Source: Burkholderia diffusa (lineage in GTDB: Bacteria > Pseudomonadota > Gammaproteobacteria > Burkholderiales > Burkholderiaceae). Taken from it: DNA of 64,000 bases. The notes under the pieces are model-generated. The model searched no databases, was not told the DNA's origin, and saw nothing but the letters and a program-made list of their open reading frames with translations. Location of the stretch: assembly GCF_902499115.1 (NCBI RefSeq), contig NZ_CABVPN010000009.1, positions 62,001-126,000 of the forward strand, in the 5' to 3' direction. The position numbers and the translations under genes are program-made. This document shows, piece after piece, positions 34,140 through 43,445 of the stretch. Every line of letters begins with the position of its first letter. Position 1 is the first letter of the stretch.

Positions 34140-35279
34140 ATGAAGTTTTCCCTCATCTACGAAGCCCAGACCACCGACGCATCGCGCGAGGGCGACCACC
34201 GGGTATTCAAGGAGACGGTCGAACAGGCGCTGCTCGCCGAGCAGGTCGGCTTCGACACGATCTGGTGCGTGGAGCACACGTCGCTGACCAACTATGCGCA
34301 CATGAGCGCGCCGGAAACCTTCCTTGCGTACCTGGCCGGCCGCACGACGCGCATCGGCCTCGGCCACGGCGTCGTGTGCCTGCCGCCGGCGATGAACCAT
34401 CCGATCAAGGTCGCCGAGCGCGTCGCGCTGCTCGACATCCTGTCGGGCGGCCGCGTGCACTTCGGCGTCGGCAAGGGCGGCAGCCAGCAGGAAGCCGGTG
34501 CGTTCGGCTACGACCTCAACGAACTGCAGCCGATGATCGACGAGTCGATGTACCTGGTGCCGAAGATGTTCGTGCAGGACGAGATCGAGCACGACGGCAC
34601 GTACATCAAGATCCCGAAGCGCCCGATCCACCCGAAGCCGTTCCAGGATCCGCACCCGCCGATGTACCTCGCGTGCACGAATACCGACGCGCTGCTGCGT
34701 GCCGGCCAGCGCGGGATGGGCGCGCTGGTGCTCGGTTTCGGCGGCCCCGACGAAGTCGCGAAGAAGAACGCGGTGTACCGCGAAGCGTGGGCGAACCGCA
34801 AGCCGGAAGACCAGGTCGGCTTCCGCCCGACCCAGCACCTCGCGGCGCTGTGCCCGACGGTCGTGATGGCCGATGGCCAGGCCGCCCGCAAGATCGGCAT
34901 CCGCGGCCAGCGTTACTTCATGGAGTCGCTCGCGTACTGGTACACGGGCGGCGAGCGTCCGGACCCGGCGAAGTGGGGCGACGACCTCGTGCAGGCCGAC
35001 ACCGGGGAGATGGTGATCCGCTCGCGCTTCGCGTCGGAGGAAGTCGTCGTGAACTTCGCCGACCCGGCGCTCGCGATGATGAACCCGAACCACGCATACG
35101 GCACGGTGGACGACTGCATCGGCTACGTCGGCCGCCTGCAGGAAGCCGGCGTCGACGAAGTGCTGTTCCTGTGCCAGATGGGCACGGTGCCGCACGAAGC
35201 GCAGATGGAGACGATCCGCAACATCGGCGAGCACGTGATCCCGTTCTTCAACAAGGAGAAGGAGCGCGCCTGCGCGTAA
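34140..35279 (+). CDS. LLM-class (luciferase-like) flavin-dependent oxidoreductase
   Basis: 379 residues from MKFSLIYEAQ. TIM-barrel LLM motifs are clear: FDTIWCVEHTSLTNYAHMS, RTTRIGLGHGVVCLPPAMNH, ALLDILSGGRVHFGVGKGG, and a C-terminal VDEVLFLCQMGTVPHE. It would use FMNH2 or F420 to oxidise or reduce a carbonyl or ring compound; F420 use is unlikely unless the host makes it. It is the first gene of the catabolic block A and is followed by the HsaA-like gene after a 166-bp GC-rich gap. Luciferase-like enzymes also occur in the cholesterol regulon of mycobacteria. Its step here is unknown. Confidence 0.87.
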   Translation: MKFSLIYEAQTTDASREGDHRVFKETVEQALLAEQVGFDTIWCVEHTSLTNYAHMSAPETFLAYLAGRTTRIGLGHGVVCLPPAMNHPIKVAERVALLDILSGGRVHFGVGKGGSQQEAGAFGYDLNELQPMIDESMYLVPKMFVQDEIEHDGTYIKIPKRPIHPKPFQDPHPPMYLACTNTDALLRAGQRGMGALVLGFGGPDEVAKKNAVYREAWANRKPEDQVGFRPTQHLAALCPTVVMADGQAARKIGIRGQRYFMESLAYWYTGGERPDPAKWGDDLVQADTGEMVIRSRFASEEVVVNFADPALAMMNPNHAYGTVDDCIGYVGRLQEAGVDEVLFLCQMGTVPHEAQMETIRNIGEHVIPFFNKEKERACA

Positions 35280-35445
35280 GGCGGGGCGGGCCGCGCCCGT
35301 CGTCCCTTCGGACGATGCGGCGCGGCCGCGCGAGCCCGACCATCGTCGGCAGGAGCCCTGGCTCGCGGCGCCGGCCGCGACGAACCACTTAGAGAGAGAC
35401 CGGGATGAGCGCCGCCGTGCGCGCCCCGTATCACAGGAGACATTC

Positions 35446-36639
35446 GTGCACCGCGACAACGATTCGAACGCACTGGCCACCACGCTGATCGCCCGGGCCG
35501 AGGCCCTGGCGCCGACGCTGGCCGGCCGCGCCGCGCAGGCGGAAGCGCAGGGCCGCATCCCGGCCGAGACGATCGCCGACATGCAGGCCGCCGGCTTCTT
35601 CAAGGTGCTGCAGCCGAAGCGCTACGGCGGCTACGAGCTCGATCCGCAAGCCTTCTTCGACATCCAGATGGCGCTCGCGCGCGGCTGCATGTCGACGGCA
35701 TGGGTATACGGCGTCGTGGGCGTGCACAACTGGCAGCTCGCGCTGTTCGACGAACGCGCGCAGCAGGACGTGTGGGGCAAGGATCCCGCGACGCTGATCG
35801 CGTCGACCTACATGCCGGTCGGCCGCGTGACGCCGGTCGAAGGCGGCTTCCGACTCTCCGGCCACTGGAAATTCTCGAGCGGCAGCGAACTGTGCGAATG
35901 GGTGTTCCTCGGCGCGCTGGTGCCGCCGGCCGAAGCCGGCCAGCCGCCGGAATACCGCACGTTCCTGCTGCCGAAATCCGACTACCGGATCCAGCAGGAC
36001 TGGGACGTGCTCGGCCTGCGCGCGACCGGCAGCCACGACATCGTCGTCGACGACGCATTCGTGCCCGCTTACCGCACGCACAAGGCGCTCGACGGGATGA
36101 TGGGCACGAGCCCGGGCCTGGCCGTCAACGACGCGCCGTTGTTCAAGCTGCCGTTCGCGCAGATCTTCGTGCGCGCGGTGTGCACGTCGTGCATCGGCGC
36201 GCTGCAGGGCGCGCTCGACGATTTCACCGGCTATGCGGCCACGCGCGTGTCGGCCAACAGCGGCGCGAAGACGACCGACGATCCGGGTGCGCAGAACGCG
36301 TGCGCGAACGCGGCCGTCGCGATCGACGAGATGAAGGTGCTGCTCAAGCGCAATTTCGCAGAACTGATGGCGTCGGTGACGGGCGGCCCGGCCGTGTCGA
36401 TCGAGCGCCGCGTGCATTTCCGCTACCAGTCCGCGCAGGTCGCCGAGCGCTGCGCGCAGGCCGCGAACGCGCTGCTGCGCTATGCGGGCGGCAACGGCAT
36501 CTACCACCGCAATCCGCTGGTGCGCCGCTTCCTCGACCTGCATGCGGCCCGCGCGCACTACGCGAACAACGTGGACCGCTTCGGCCAGAACCTCGGCGCC
36601 GTGATGCTCGGCCGCGAGAACACGGACTACTTCATCTGA
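35446..36639 (+). CDS. hsaA: HsaA-like flavin-dependent monooxygenase (oxygenase component)
   Basis: 397 residues from GTG, with AGGAG seven bases upstream. The fold is acyl-CoA-dehydrogenase-like, but motifs match two-component hydroxylases of the HsaA/TesA2 group: GFFKVLQPKRYGGYELDP, GVHNWQLALFDERAQQDVWG, GLRATGSHDIVVDDAFVPAY. In steroid degradation HsaA with reduced flavin hydroxylates 3-HSA to the catechol 3,4-DHSA. The matching flavin reductase gene (38404) is two genes downstream. The 10-nt gap to the KstD-like gene indicates one operon. Alternative: a related phenol or indole hydroxylase. Confidence 0.85.
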   Translation: MHRDNDSNALATTLIARAEALAPTLAGRAAQAEAQGRIPAETIADMQAAGFFKVLQPKRYGGYELDPQAFFDIQMALARGCMSTAWVYGVVGVHNWQLALFDERAQQDVWGKDPATLIASTYMPVGRVTPVEGGFRLSGHWKFSSGSELCEWVFLGALVPPAEAGQPPEYRTFLLPKSDYRIQQDWDVLGLRATGSHDIVVDDAFVPAYRTHKALDGMMGTSPGLAVNDAPLFKLPFAQIFVRAVCTSCIGALQGALDDFTGYAATRVSANSGAKTTDDPGAQNACANAAVAIDEMKVLLKRNFAELMASVTGGPAVSIERRVHFRYQSAQVAERCAQAANALLRYAGGNGIYHRNPLVRRFLDLHAARAHYANNVDRFGQNLGAVMLGRENTDYFI

Positions 36640-36649
36640 CGAGGTCGCG

Positions 36650-38407
36650 ATGAACGACACGCAAGCCCAGCAATACGTGTTCGACGTCGTGGTCGTCGGC
36701 TCCGGCGCGGGCGCGCTGCTCGCGGCATGCCGCGCGGCCGACCGCGGGCTGTCCGCCGTCGTGATCGAGAAGACGGCGCTGTACGGCGGCACGTCGGCGA
36801 TCTCCGGCGGCGGCATCTGGATCCCGTGCAACCACCACATCGCGGAACTCGGCGTGACCGATACGCGCGAGGCCGCGCGCCGCTATCTCGATGCGTGCAC
36901 GGCCGGCGGGTCGTCGAGCGAGCGGCTCGACGCGTATCTCGACCAGGCGCCCGAGATGTTGCGTTACCTCGAAACCAAGACGCCGGTGCGCTACCAGGCG
37001 CTGCCGAAGTACGCGGACTATTTCCAGAGGCTGCCGGGCGCGATGCCGGGCTATCGCGCGCTCGATCCGCTGCCGTTCGACGGCGCGCTGCTCGGCGACG
37101 AACTCGACCGGCTGCGTCCGCCTGCACCCGGCACGCTGATCGGTGGCCGCGTGGCCGTGACGTCGAAGGAGGCGCACACGCTGTTCTCGCGCGGGCCGGG
37201 CTTCATGAAGCTCGCGATCACGCAATTCGGCCGGTACTGGCTCGATTTCGGCGTGCGCCGCCGCACGCGGCGCGACCGGCGCCTGACACTGGGCAATGCA
37301 TTGATCGGCGGGCTGCGTCGCGCGCTGCTCGACCGCAATGTGCCCGTGTGGCTCGACACGCCGATGCGCGACCTGCTCGAGGTCGACGGCCGCGTGACGG
37401 GCGTGCGCGTGCAGCGCTTCGGGCAGCCGGTGACGATCGTCGCGCGGCGCGGCGTGATCCTCGGCGCGGGCGGTTTCGAGCGCAACCAGCCGATGCGCGA
37501 ACGCTACCTGCCGCAACCGACGCAGATGCAATGGAGCGCGACGCCGCCGGCCAACACCGGCGACGCGATCGCTGAAGGCCATCGGCTCGGCGGCGCACTC
37601 GCGCTGATGGAACACGTATGGGGCGCGCCGACGGTCGGCGTCGCGGGCGAGGAGAAGCAGCGTGCGCTGTTCGTCGAACGCAACCTGCCGGGCTGCGTGA
37701 TCGTCAACGGCCTCGGCAAGCGCTTCGTCAACGAGGCCGCGCCGTATTCCGAATTCGTGCCGGCGATGTATCGCGACCATGCGCGCACCGGCGCGTGCGT
37801 GCCGGCGTGGATGGTGTTCGACGCGCGCTTTCGCCGCAAGTATCCGTGCGGTCCGATCATGCCGGCACCGATGATGCCCGATTCGCGCATTCCGGACGCG
37901 TTTCGCGACGTGCTCGTGAAGGCCGACACGATCGATGCGCTCGCCGGGCGGATCGGCGTCGATGCGGCCGGGCTGAGCGACACGCTGCGCGACATGGCGC
38001 GTTACGCGGCAACCGGTATCGACGAAGCGTTCGGCAAGGGCGACAACCTGTTCGACACGTACTACGGCGATCCGAGAAACCAGCCGAATCCGTGTCTCGG
38101 CCCGGTCGACGAGGCGCCGTTCTATGCGGTGCGGATCGACGCGGGCGACATCGGCACGAAGGGCGGGCTCGTCACCGACGAGCACGCGCGCGTGCTGCGC
38201 GCCGACGGCGCGCCGGTCGACGGCCTGTACGCGATCGGCAACACCAGTGCATCGGTAATGGGCGCGAGCTACCCCGGCGCGGGCTCGACGCTCGGTCCGG
38301 CGATGACCTTCGGGTTCATCGCCGCCGACCACCTGGCCGCGCAGGCGGCCGACGCCGGCGGACGGTCAGACCGGCCGTCCACGACTGAACTTGACGGAGT
38401 CCAATGA
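36650..38407 (+). CDS. KstD-like 3-ketosteroid dehydrogenase (FAD)
   Basis: 585 residues. The N-terminal FAD-binding motif (VVVVGSGAGALLAACRAA, EKTALYGGTSAISGGGIWIP) and the C-terminal signature (YAIGNTSASVMG, SYPGAGSTLGPAMTFGFIAA) are those of 3-oxosteroid delta1/delta4-dehydrogenases. The Tyr in SYPGAGST matches a catalytic Tyr of KstD. It would introduce a double bond in ring A next to a 3-keto group. It shares overlapping ends with the flavin reductase gene (4 nt). Whether it acts at delta1 or delta4, or on another cyclic ketone, cannot be decided here. Confidence 0.87.
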   Translation: MNDTQAQQYVFDVVVVGSGAGALLAACRAADRGLSAVVIEKTALYGGTSAISGGGIWIPCNHHIAELGVTDTREAARRYLDACTAGGSSSERLDAYLDQAPEMLRYLETKTPVRYQALPKYADYFQRLPGAMPGYRALDPLPFDGALLGDELDRLRPPAPGTLIGGRVAVTSKEAHTLFSRGPGFMKLAITQFGRYWLDFGVRRRTRRDRRLTLGNALIGGLRRALLDRNVPVWLDTPMRDLLEVDGRVTGVRVQRFGQPVTIVARRGVILGAGGFERNQPMRERYLPQPTQMQWSATPPANTGDAIAEGHRLGGALALMEHVWGAPTVGVAGEEKQRALFVERNLPGCVIVNGLGKRFVNEAAPYSEFVPAMYRDHARTGACVPAWMVFDARFRRKYPCGPIMPAPMMPDSRIPDAFRDVLVKADTIDALAGRIGVDAAGLSDTLRDMARYAATGIDEAFGKGDNLFDTYYGDPRNQPNPCLGPVDEAPFYAVRIDAGDIGTKGGLVTDEHARVLRADGAPVDGLYAIGNTSASVMGASYPGAGSTLGPAMTFGFIAADHLAAQAADAGGRSDRPSTTELDGVQ

Positions 38408-38925
38408 TGAGCGATCTCACTACCCATCCGCTGCGCACCGACATGCTGCTGGCGATGCGCCGCCTCGCGCGCTCCGTCACGGTCATCAGCAGTGCGCACG
38501 ACGGCCGGCGCTACTCGATGTCCGCGACGGCGGTCGATTCGCTGTCGACCGATCCGCCGTCGCTGCTGATCTGCATCAACCGCAATGCGTCGCTGTATCC
38601 GCCGCTCGACGCGGGCGCGCCGTTCTGCGTGAACGTGCTGTCGGCACGCCACGAAGGCATCGCGATCGACTGCAGCGGCCGCCTGAAGGGCGAGGCGCGC
38701 TTCACGACGGGCGAGTGGCGCACGTCGCCGCTCGGCGTCCCGTATCTGCACGATTCGCAGGCGAGCCTCGTGTGCGAGCAGGACGGCCGTTTCGAATACG
38801 GCACGCATACGGTGTTCATCGGGCGAATCCGCGAAGTGCTGATGAGTGGCGACGTCGATCCGCTCGTCTATCTCGACGGCGCGTATACGACGCCCGGCGC
38901 GCCCGCGAACCGCGCGGCCGCGTGA
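38404..38925 (+). CDS. hsaB: HsaB-like flavin reductase
   Basis: 173 residues. It has the flavin reductase/DIM6-NTAB fold: ARSVTVISSAHDGRRYSMSA, TDPPSLLICINRNASLYPPL, GAPFCVNVLSARHEGIA, and a C-terminal GRIREVLM plus PLVYLDGAY. It supplies reduced flavin to the HsaA-like oxygenase in the same operon. The start overlaps the dehydrogenase stop; two adjacent ATGs are possible. Confidence 0.88.
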   Translation: MMSDLTTHPLRTDMLLAMRRLARSVTVISSAHDGRRYSMSATAVDSLSTDPPSLLICINRNASLYPPLDAGAPFCVNVLSARHEGIAIDCSGRLKGEARFTTGEWRTSPLGVPYLHDSQASLVCEQDGRFEYGTHTVFIGRIREVLMSGDVDPLVYLDGAYTTPGAPANRAAA

Positions 38926-38962
38926 CGGCCGCGCGCCTGACCGCATCGGAAAGAGACGACTC

Positions 38963-39154
38963 ATGACACGCAGACTGAACCGCAATATCGCGAACGGTGC
39001 GGACACAACGATCATGCGAGCGCTTGTGCTGTTGATCGGTGCTGCGGCAACGCAGGTGCTCAATGCGTTCGCATGTATCGCACCGGCGCTCGCGTTGAAC
39101 CCGGCACGGGTCCGCACGAGCGAAACCGGCCGGCATGCCGCCGGTGCGGCATGA
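38963..39154 (+). CDS. 63-aa small protein with one hydrophobic segment
   Basis: The start ATG follows a GGAAAGAG purine stretch. The protein is basic at the N-terminus (MTRRLNRNIANG), has one hydrophobic helix (IMRALVLLIGAAATQVLNAF), then a Cys-containing, mostly small-residue stretch and a basic tail. It fills the gap between the flavin reductase and the KshB-like gene and stops 10 nt before the latter's start. No family was recognised. It may be a real small membrane protein of the operon or a spacer frame. Confidence 0.4.
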   Translation: MTRRLNRNIANGADTTIMRALVLLIGAAATQVLNAFACIAPALALNPARVRTSETGRHAAGAA

Positions 39155-39164
39155 GGAGCCGGCG

Positions 39165-40214
39165 ATGAGCGATTCCCGTTTTCACCGGCTGACCGTTGCC
39201 GACGTCATTGCCGAAAGCGACGACGCATGCTCGTTCGTGTTCGACGTGCCCGCCGCGTTGCGCGATGCGTTCGCATACCGGTCCGGCCAGTTCCTGACGC
39301 TGCACGTGCCGTGTGCCGACGCGACCGTCGCGCGCTGCTATTCGCTGTCGAGCGCGCCGGGTATCGATGCGGCACCGAAGATCACCGTCAAGCGCGTGCG
39401 CGACGGTCGCGCGTCGAACTGGCTGTGCGACCACATCCGTGCGGGTGATGCGCTCGACGTGCTGCCGCCGGCCGGCGTCTTCACGCCGCGCACGCTCGAC
39501 GGCGACCTGCTGCTGTTCGCGGGTGGCAGCGGCATCACGCCGGTGCTGTCGATCCTGAAATCGGCGCTCGTGCACGGCCGCGGGATGCTGACGCTGATCT
39601 ATGCGAACCGCGACGAGCGCTCGGTGATCTTCCGCGACGAACTGCAGCAGCTCGCGCACCGCCACCCGGGGCGCCTGCGCGTGATCCACTGGCTCGACAG
39701 CGTGCAGGGCGTGCCGCAGCAGCGGCATCTCGAGGAACTCGCGCGGCCGTTCAGCCAGCAGGAAACGTTCATCTGCGGGCCGGCGATGTTCATGGAGAAT
39801 GCGCTCGCCGCGATGCTCGGCCTCGGGCTGCCGCGTGCGCGCGTGCATGTCGAGCGCTTCGCGTCGCTGCCCGATGCGTCGGCGCAGGCCGATCCGGTGG
39901 CATCGTCCGCAACGACCGCTGCGGCTGACTCCGGCGATGGCGCGGCGATCGAGACCGTGCTCGACGGCGAGGCGTTCGCGTTCGACAGCGCGCCCGGCGA
40001 AACACTGCTTGACGCAATGCTGCGCGCCGGGCTGCCCGCGCCGAATTCCTGCCGGATGGGGCAGTGCGGCGCATGCATGTGCCGGGTCGAACGCGGGGCA
40101 GTGGCGCTTGACGGCAACCACGTGCTCGACGACGACGAGATCGCGGCCGGCTGGACGCTCGCCTGCCGCGCGCGGCCCGCGAGCGACGCGCTGCGCGTGG
40201 TGTTCCCCGATTGA
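39165..40214 (+). CDS. KshB-like oxygenase reductase (FAD, NAD, plant-type 2Fe-2S)
   Basis: 349 residues. Domain order is FAD-binding (RCYSLSSAPGID), NAD-binding (GGSGITPVLSIL, TFICGPAMFMENAL), then a C-terminal ferredoxin with four Cys (SCRMGQCGACMCRVERG and TLACRARP). This architecture is that of KshB, the reductase of 3-ketosteroid 9alpha-hydroxylase, and of phenylacetyl-CoA-type reductases. Its Rieske oxygenase partner (KshA) is not in the window. The location among KstD- and HsaA/B-like genes favours the steroid role. Confidence 0.85.
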   Translation: MSDSRFHRLTVADVIAESDDACSFVFDVPAALRDAFAYRSGQFLTLHVPCADATVARCYSLSSAPGIDAAPKITVKRVRDGRASNWLCDHIRAGDALDVLPPAGVFTPRTLDGDLLLFAGGSGITPVLSILKSALVHGRGMLTLIYANRDERSVIFRDELQQLAHRHPGRLRVIHWLDSVQGVPQQRHLEELARPFSQQETFICGPAMFMENALAAMLGLGLPRARVHVERFASLPDASAQADPVASSATTAAADSGDGAAIETVLDGEAFAFDSAPGETLLDAMLRAGLPAPNSCRMGQCGACMCRVERGAVALDGNHVLDDDEIAAGWTLACRARPASDALRVVFPD

Positions 40215-40254
40215 GCCGTGGCGCGCCGGCGGCGCGCGCGGCAACCCTGTTGCG

Positions 40255-41847
40255 ATGCCTATGACGATGGACAACGAAATCCTCACCACGCCCGCGCTGA
40301 TCGCGCGGGCTGCCGCGCGCCACGGCGCGCATCCGGCGATCGAGTCGGAATACGGCCGGCTGACCTATGCGGAACTCGATGCGGCGCGTCTCGAAGCGGC
40401 GCGCGCGCTGCTCGCGAGCGGCATCGACGCCGGCGACCGGATCGCCGTTTGGGCGCCGAACCTGCCGCAATGGATCGTCGCGGCGCTGGCGATCCACACC
40501 GTCGGCGCGATTCTCGTGCCGGTCAACACGCGGATGAAGGGCATGGAGGTGGGCGGCATCCTGCACGACGGCGGCGCGCGGCTGCTGTTCTGCTGCGGCA
40601 CCTTCCTCGGCGAATCCTATCCGGCGATGCTCGCGCCGCACCGGCCCGCGACGCTCGAACGCGTCGTCGTGTTCGACGGCGAGCCGCCGTTCGGCTCGCG
40701 CGACGAAACCTGGAACGCGTTCCTCGCGCGCGGCGCGGCGGTACCGCTCGCCGCCGTGCGCGAGCGCGAGGCGCAGGTGACACCGGATACCGTGATGGAC
40801 CTGATGTTCACGTCCGGCACGACGGGCCGCCCGAAGGGTGTGATGACGGCGCACGGACAGAACCTGCGGGCCGCGCAGGCGTGGGCCACGATCGCCGGCG
40901 TGCACCAGGACGACCGCTACCTGATCGTCAATCCGTTTTTCCATACGTTCGGTTACAAGGCGGGCTGGCTCGCCGCGCTGTCGAGCGGTGCGACCGTGCT
41001 GCCGCATCTCGTGTTCCAGCCCGCCGACGTCTTGCGGCGCATCGCCGACGAACGCGTGTCGGTGCTGCCCGGCCCGCCGACGCTGTACTACGCGCTGCTC
41101 GATGCGCCCGATCGCGCGACGCGCGACCTGTCGTCGCTGCGGATCGCGGTGACGGGCGCGGCCGCGATCGCGCCGAGCCTGATCGAGCGGATGCGCGCGG
41201 AGCTCGGCTTCGAGACCGTGCTGACCGGCTACGGGCTGACCGAATCGTGCGGGTTCGCGACGCTGTGCCGTCATGGCGACGACGCGCAGACGATCGCCTG
41301 CACGTCGGGCCGGCCGATGCCGGGCGTCGAGTTGCGTATCGCGGGGCAGGACGGCGCGGCGCTCGGGCCAGACGAGACCGGCGAGATCTGGGTGCGCGGC
41401 TACAACGTGATGCGCGGCTACTTCAACCAGCCGGACGCAACGCGCGAAACCGTCGACGCGGACGGCTGGCTGCATACCGGCGACCTCGGCTGTGTCGACG
41501 CGAACGGCAACCTGAAGATCACCGACCGGATCAAGGACATGTTCATCGTCGGCGGCTTCAACTGCTATCCGGCCGAGATCGAGCGGCTGCTGGCCGCGCA
41601 CCCGGCGATCGCGCAGGTTGCGCTGGTCGGTGTGCCCGATACGCGGCTGGGCGAAGTCGGGCATGCGTACGTCGTGCTGCGTCCCGGCGCGCACACCGAC
41701 GCCGCCGCGCTGAACGACTGGGCGCGCAGCAACATGGCGAACTACAAGGTGCCGCGCCACTTCACGTTCGTCGAGCAACTACCGACGAGCGCGGCCGGCA
41801 AGGTGCTGAAGTACCGGCTGCGCGCGAGCACCGAAGCGGCGGCCTGA
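40255..41847 (+). CDS. fadD3: FadD3-like acyl-CoA synthetase (HIP-CoA ligase type)
   Basis: About 530 residues; three in-frame ATGs lie within the first 13 nt. ANL-family motifs are intact: FTSGTTGRPKGVMTAHG (P-loop), TGYGLTESCGFATLC, WLHTGDLG, and the C-terminal catalytic Lys region (AAGKVLKYRL). Segments FFHTFGYKAGWLAALSSGAT and VLPGPPTLYYALLDAP closely resemble FadD3 of mycobacteria, which activates the propanoate side chain of HIP, the C/D-ring remnant of steroids. Its place in a cluster with ipd genes supports this. Specificity is inferred. Confidence 0.85.
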   Translation: MPMTMDNEILTTPALIARAAARHGAHPAIESEYGRLTYAELDAARLEAARALLASGIDAGDRIAVWAPNLPQWIVAALAIHTVGAILVPVNTRMKGMEVGGILHDGGARLLFCCGTFLGESYPAMLAPHRPATLERVVVFDGEPPFGSRDETWNAFLARGAAVPLAAVREREAQVTPDTVMDLMFTSGTTGRPKGVMTAHGQNLRAAQAWATIAGVHQDDRYLIVNPFFHTFGYKAGWLAALSSGATVLPHLVFQPADVLRRIADERVSVLPGPPTLYYALLDAPDRATRDLSSLRIAVTGAAAIAPSLIERMRAELGFETVLTGYGLTESCGFATLCRHGDDAQTIACTSGRPMPGVELRIAGQDGAALGPDETGEIWVRGYNVMRGYFNQPDATRETVDADGWLHTGDLGCVDANGNLKITDRIKDMFIVGGFNCYPAEIERLLAAHPAIAQVALVGVPDTRLGEVGHAYVVLRPGAHTDAAALNDWARSNMANYKVPRHFTFVEQLPTSAAGKVLKYRLRASTEAAA

Positions 41848-41884
41848 CCGCCGGCGCGCGATATGTCACCAATGGAATGAACAC

Positions 41885-42658
41885 ATGAACGACACCGGAT
41901 TTCCACAGGGCGCGGTGCTCATGTTCGGCGGCAGCGGCGGGATCGGGCAGGGCGTCGCCCTCGAATTCGCGCGCGCCGGCGTGCCGGTCGCGCTCGGTTA
42001 TCGCAGCAAGGCCGACGTGGCCGAGCGGGTCGCGCGCGACCTGCGCGGCACGGGTGTCGCGGCCACCACGCATTGCGTGGACGTGACCGATCCCGCGCAG
42101 ATCGATGCGGCGCTCGCGACAGCGATCGACGCGCACGGCCGCGTGCACACGATCGTGTGGGCGGCCGGCCCGTTCGTGAACCAGCGCCGAATCGGCGACA
42201 TGACGCACGACGACTGGCGGCGCGCGATCGAGGTCGAGACCGTCGGCTTCTTCAATGCGGCGAAGACCGTGTTGCCGCATTTCCGTGCGTCGGGCGGCGG
42301 GTCGTTCGTGACGCTCGGCTCGGCCGGGCATCTGCGCTGGCCGGATCGCGATGGATTGTCGGTCGCGCCGAAGGCGGCGAACGAGGCGCTCGTGAGAGGG
42401 CTCGCGCGCGAGGAGGGCCGTCACGAGATTCGCGCGAATTCGATCCTGGTCGGCGTGATCGAGGCGGGGATGTTTCCGGTGCTGCTCGAACAAGGGCAGT
42501 TCGACCAGGCATGGATCGACGAGACGCAGAAAATGCTCGCGCTCAAGCGCTGGGGCAAGGCGCACGATATCGGGCGCGCGGCGGTGTTTCTCGCGTCGGA
42601 CCGCGCGAACTACATCACGGGGCAGCAGTTGAACGTGTCCGGCGGGTACGGGTTGTAG
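41885..42658 (+). CDS. SDR-family protein lacking the catalytic tyrosine
   Basis: 257 residues. The Rossmann motif is normal (MFGGSGGIGQGVALEFA) and the catalytic Ser region is present (VTLGSAGHL). The usual Y-x-x-x-K reads S-V-A-P-K in DGLSVAPKAANEAL, so Tyr is replaced by Ser while Lys is kept. No Tyr fits a Y-x6-K pattern either. The C-terminus is canonical (NYITGQQLNVSGGYGL). It may reduce by another mechanism, act as a dehydratase or isomerase, or be structural. It is the last gene of block A. Confidence 0.85.
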   Translation: MNDTGFPQGAVLMFGGSGGIGQGVALEFARAGVPVALGYRSKADVAERVARDLRGTGVAATTHCVDVTDPAQIDAALATAIDAHGRVHTIVWAAGPFVNQRRIGDMTHDDWRRAIEVETVGFFNAAKTVLPHFRASGGGSFVTLGSAGHLRWPDRDGLSVAPKAANEALVRGLAREEGRHEIRANSILVGVIEAGMFPVLLEQGQFDQAWIDETQKMLALKRWGKAHDIGRAAVFLASDRANYITGQQLNVSGGYGL

Positions 42659-42668
42659 CGGATGCAGG

Positions 42669-42692
42669 GGGCCCGCTTGGACGAGCGGGCTC
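42669..42692 (+). terminator. Terminator-like hairpin at the end of block A
   Basis: GCCCGCT (42671-42677), loop TGGACG, AGCGGGC (42684-42690), extended by one G-U and one G-C pair. It begins about 11 nt after the SDR stop. No U tract. Confidence 0.5.
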
Positions 42693-43445
42693 GGCAGACG
42701 AACGCGTCAGTTGCTCCCGGCGCCGGATCTGCATACCGCCGGCGAACGGTATCGTCGGCCCACATTGCATGCATCGATGCGTATGAACGGCCATCCCACC
42801 AGCGACTGGTTGCGCACGCATCGTCCTCGGTATTCACCCTGACCCGTATCGCGCGATCTCGCCTCTCGGACCACGAGCGGTTCGCGCGAGGTCACGTTGA
42901 TGAAACATTTTCTTCCGTGCGTGGCGTCACACGCGCTTGCCGGCCGCGGCGACTTCGCGTGCGCCGACGGCCGCGCACGCTTTCCCGGCGCGCGTCGCGA
43001 CGCCCGATTCGCTGCTTCCCGGCATCGGGCACGGCGCTGACGCGCCGAAAACAGATGCGCTCCTGAAACATTTCCGTCGATTTCCTCCCGCGCAACCCCG
43101 GACGTCAGGCCGCGACGCTTGTCCCGCGCCGGTCCGCGCCGCATGGCACACGCCTTGCGGTTAGGCCGGAGCCGCTCGACACAACCGCGACCGATGGCAA
43201 CGACGAATCGCGGGAGCGGCACGCAATGACATCGAAATATCGGGGATCGGATCGCGCCGCAGGATGGTGGCCGGTCGTGTCGGACGCGCAATGCGTCGTA
43301 TCGGCGACACGAACGGACACCGCACGCGTGATCCGTCAAATAGCAAGCTTGCTTGCGAGATGTCGTGCCGGGGGGCCCGCTGCGCGTGGCGGCATGCGCT
43401 GCACGCGGCGGGTCGGCGCGCCCGGCACATGTCGGGGAGACGCCC
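42693..43445. other. Gene-free region between block A and the beta-barrel gene
   Basis: About 750 bp. Long frames exist on both strands but are Arg/Ser/Pro-rich with no domain and no ribosome site, so I do not call them genes. The base composition is less GC-rich than the flanks, and a GCAAGCTTGC palindrome lies near 43345. The region may be the scar or promoter zone of an insertion separating the two catabolic blocks. Confidence 0.5.

Noticed and set aside
42662..43339. Overlapping frames on both strands in the gap after block A (134 and 210 codons)
   Set aside because: Arg/Ser/Pro-rich, no ribosome site, no domain; treated as non-coding.
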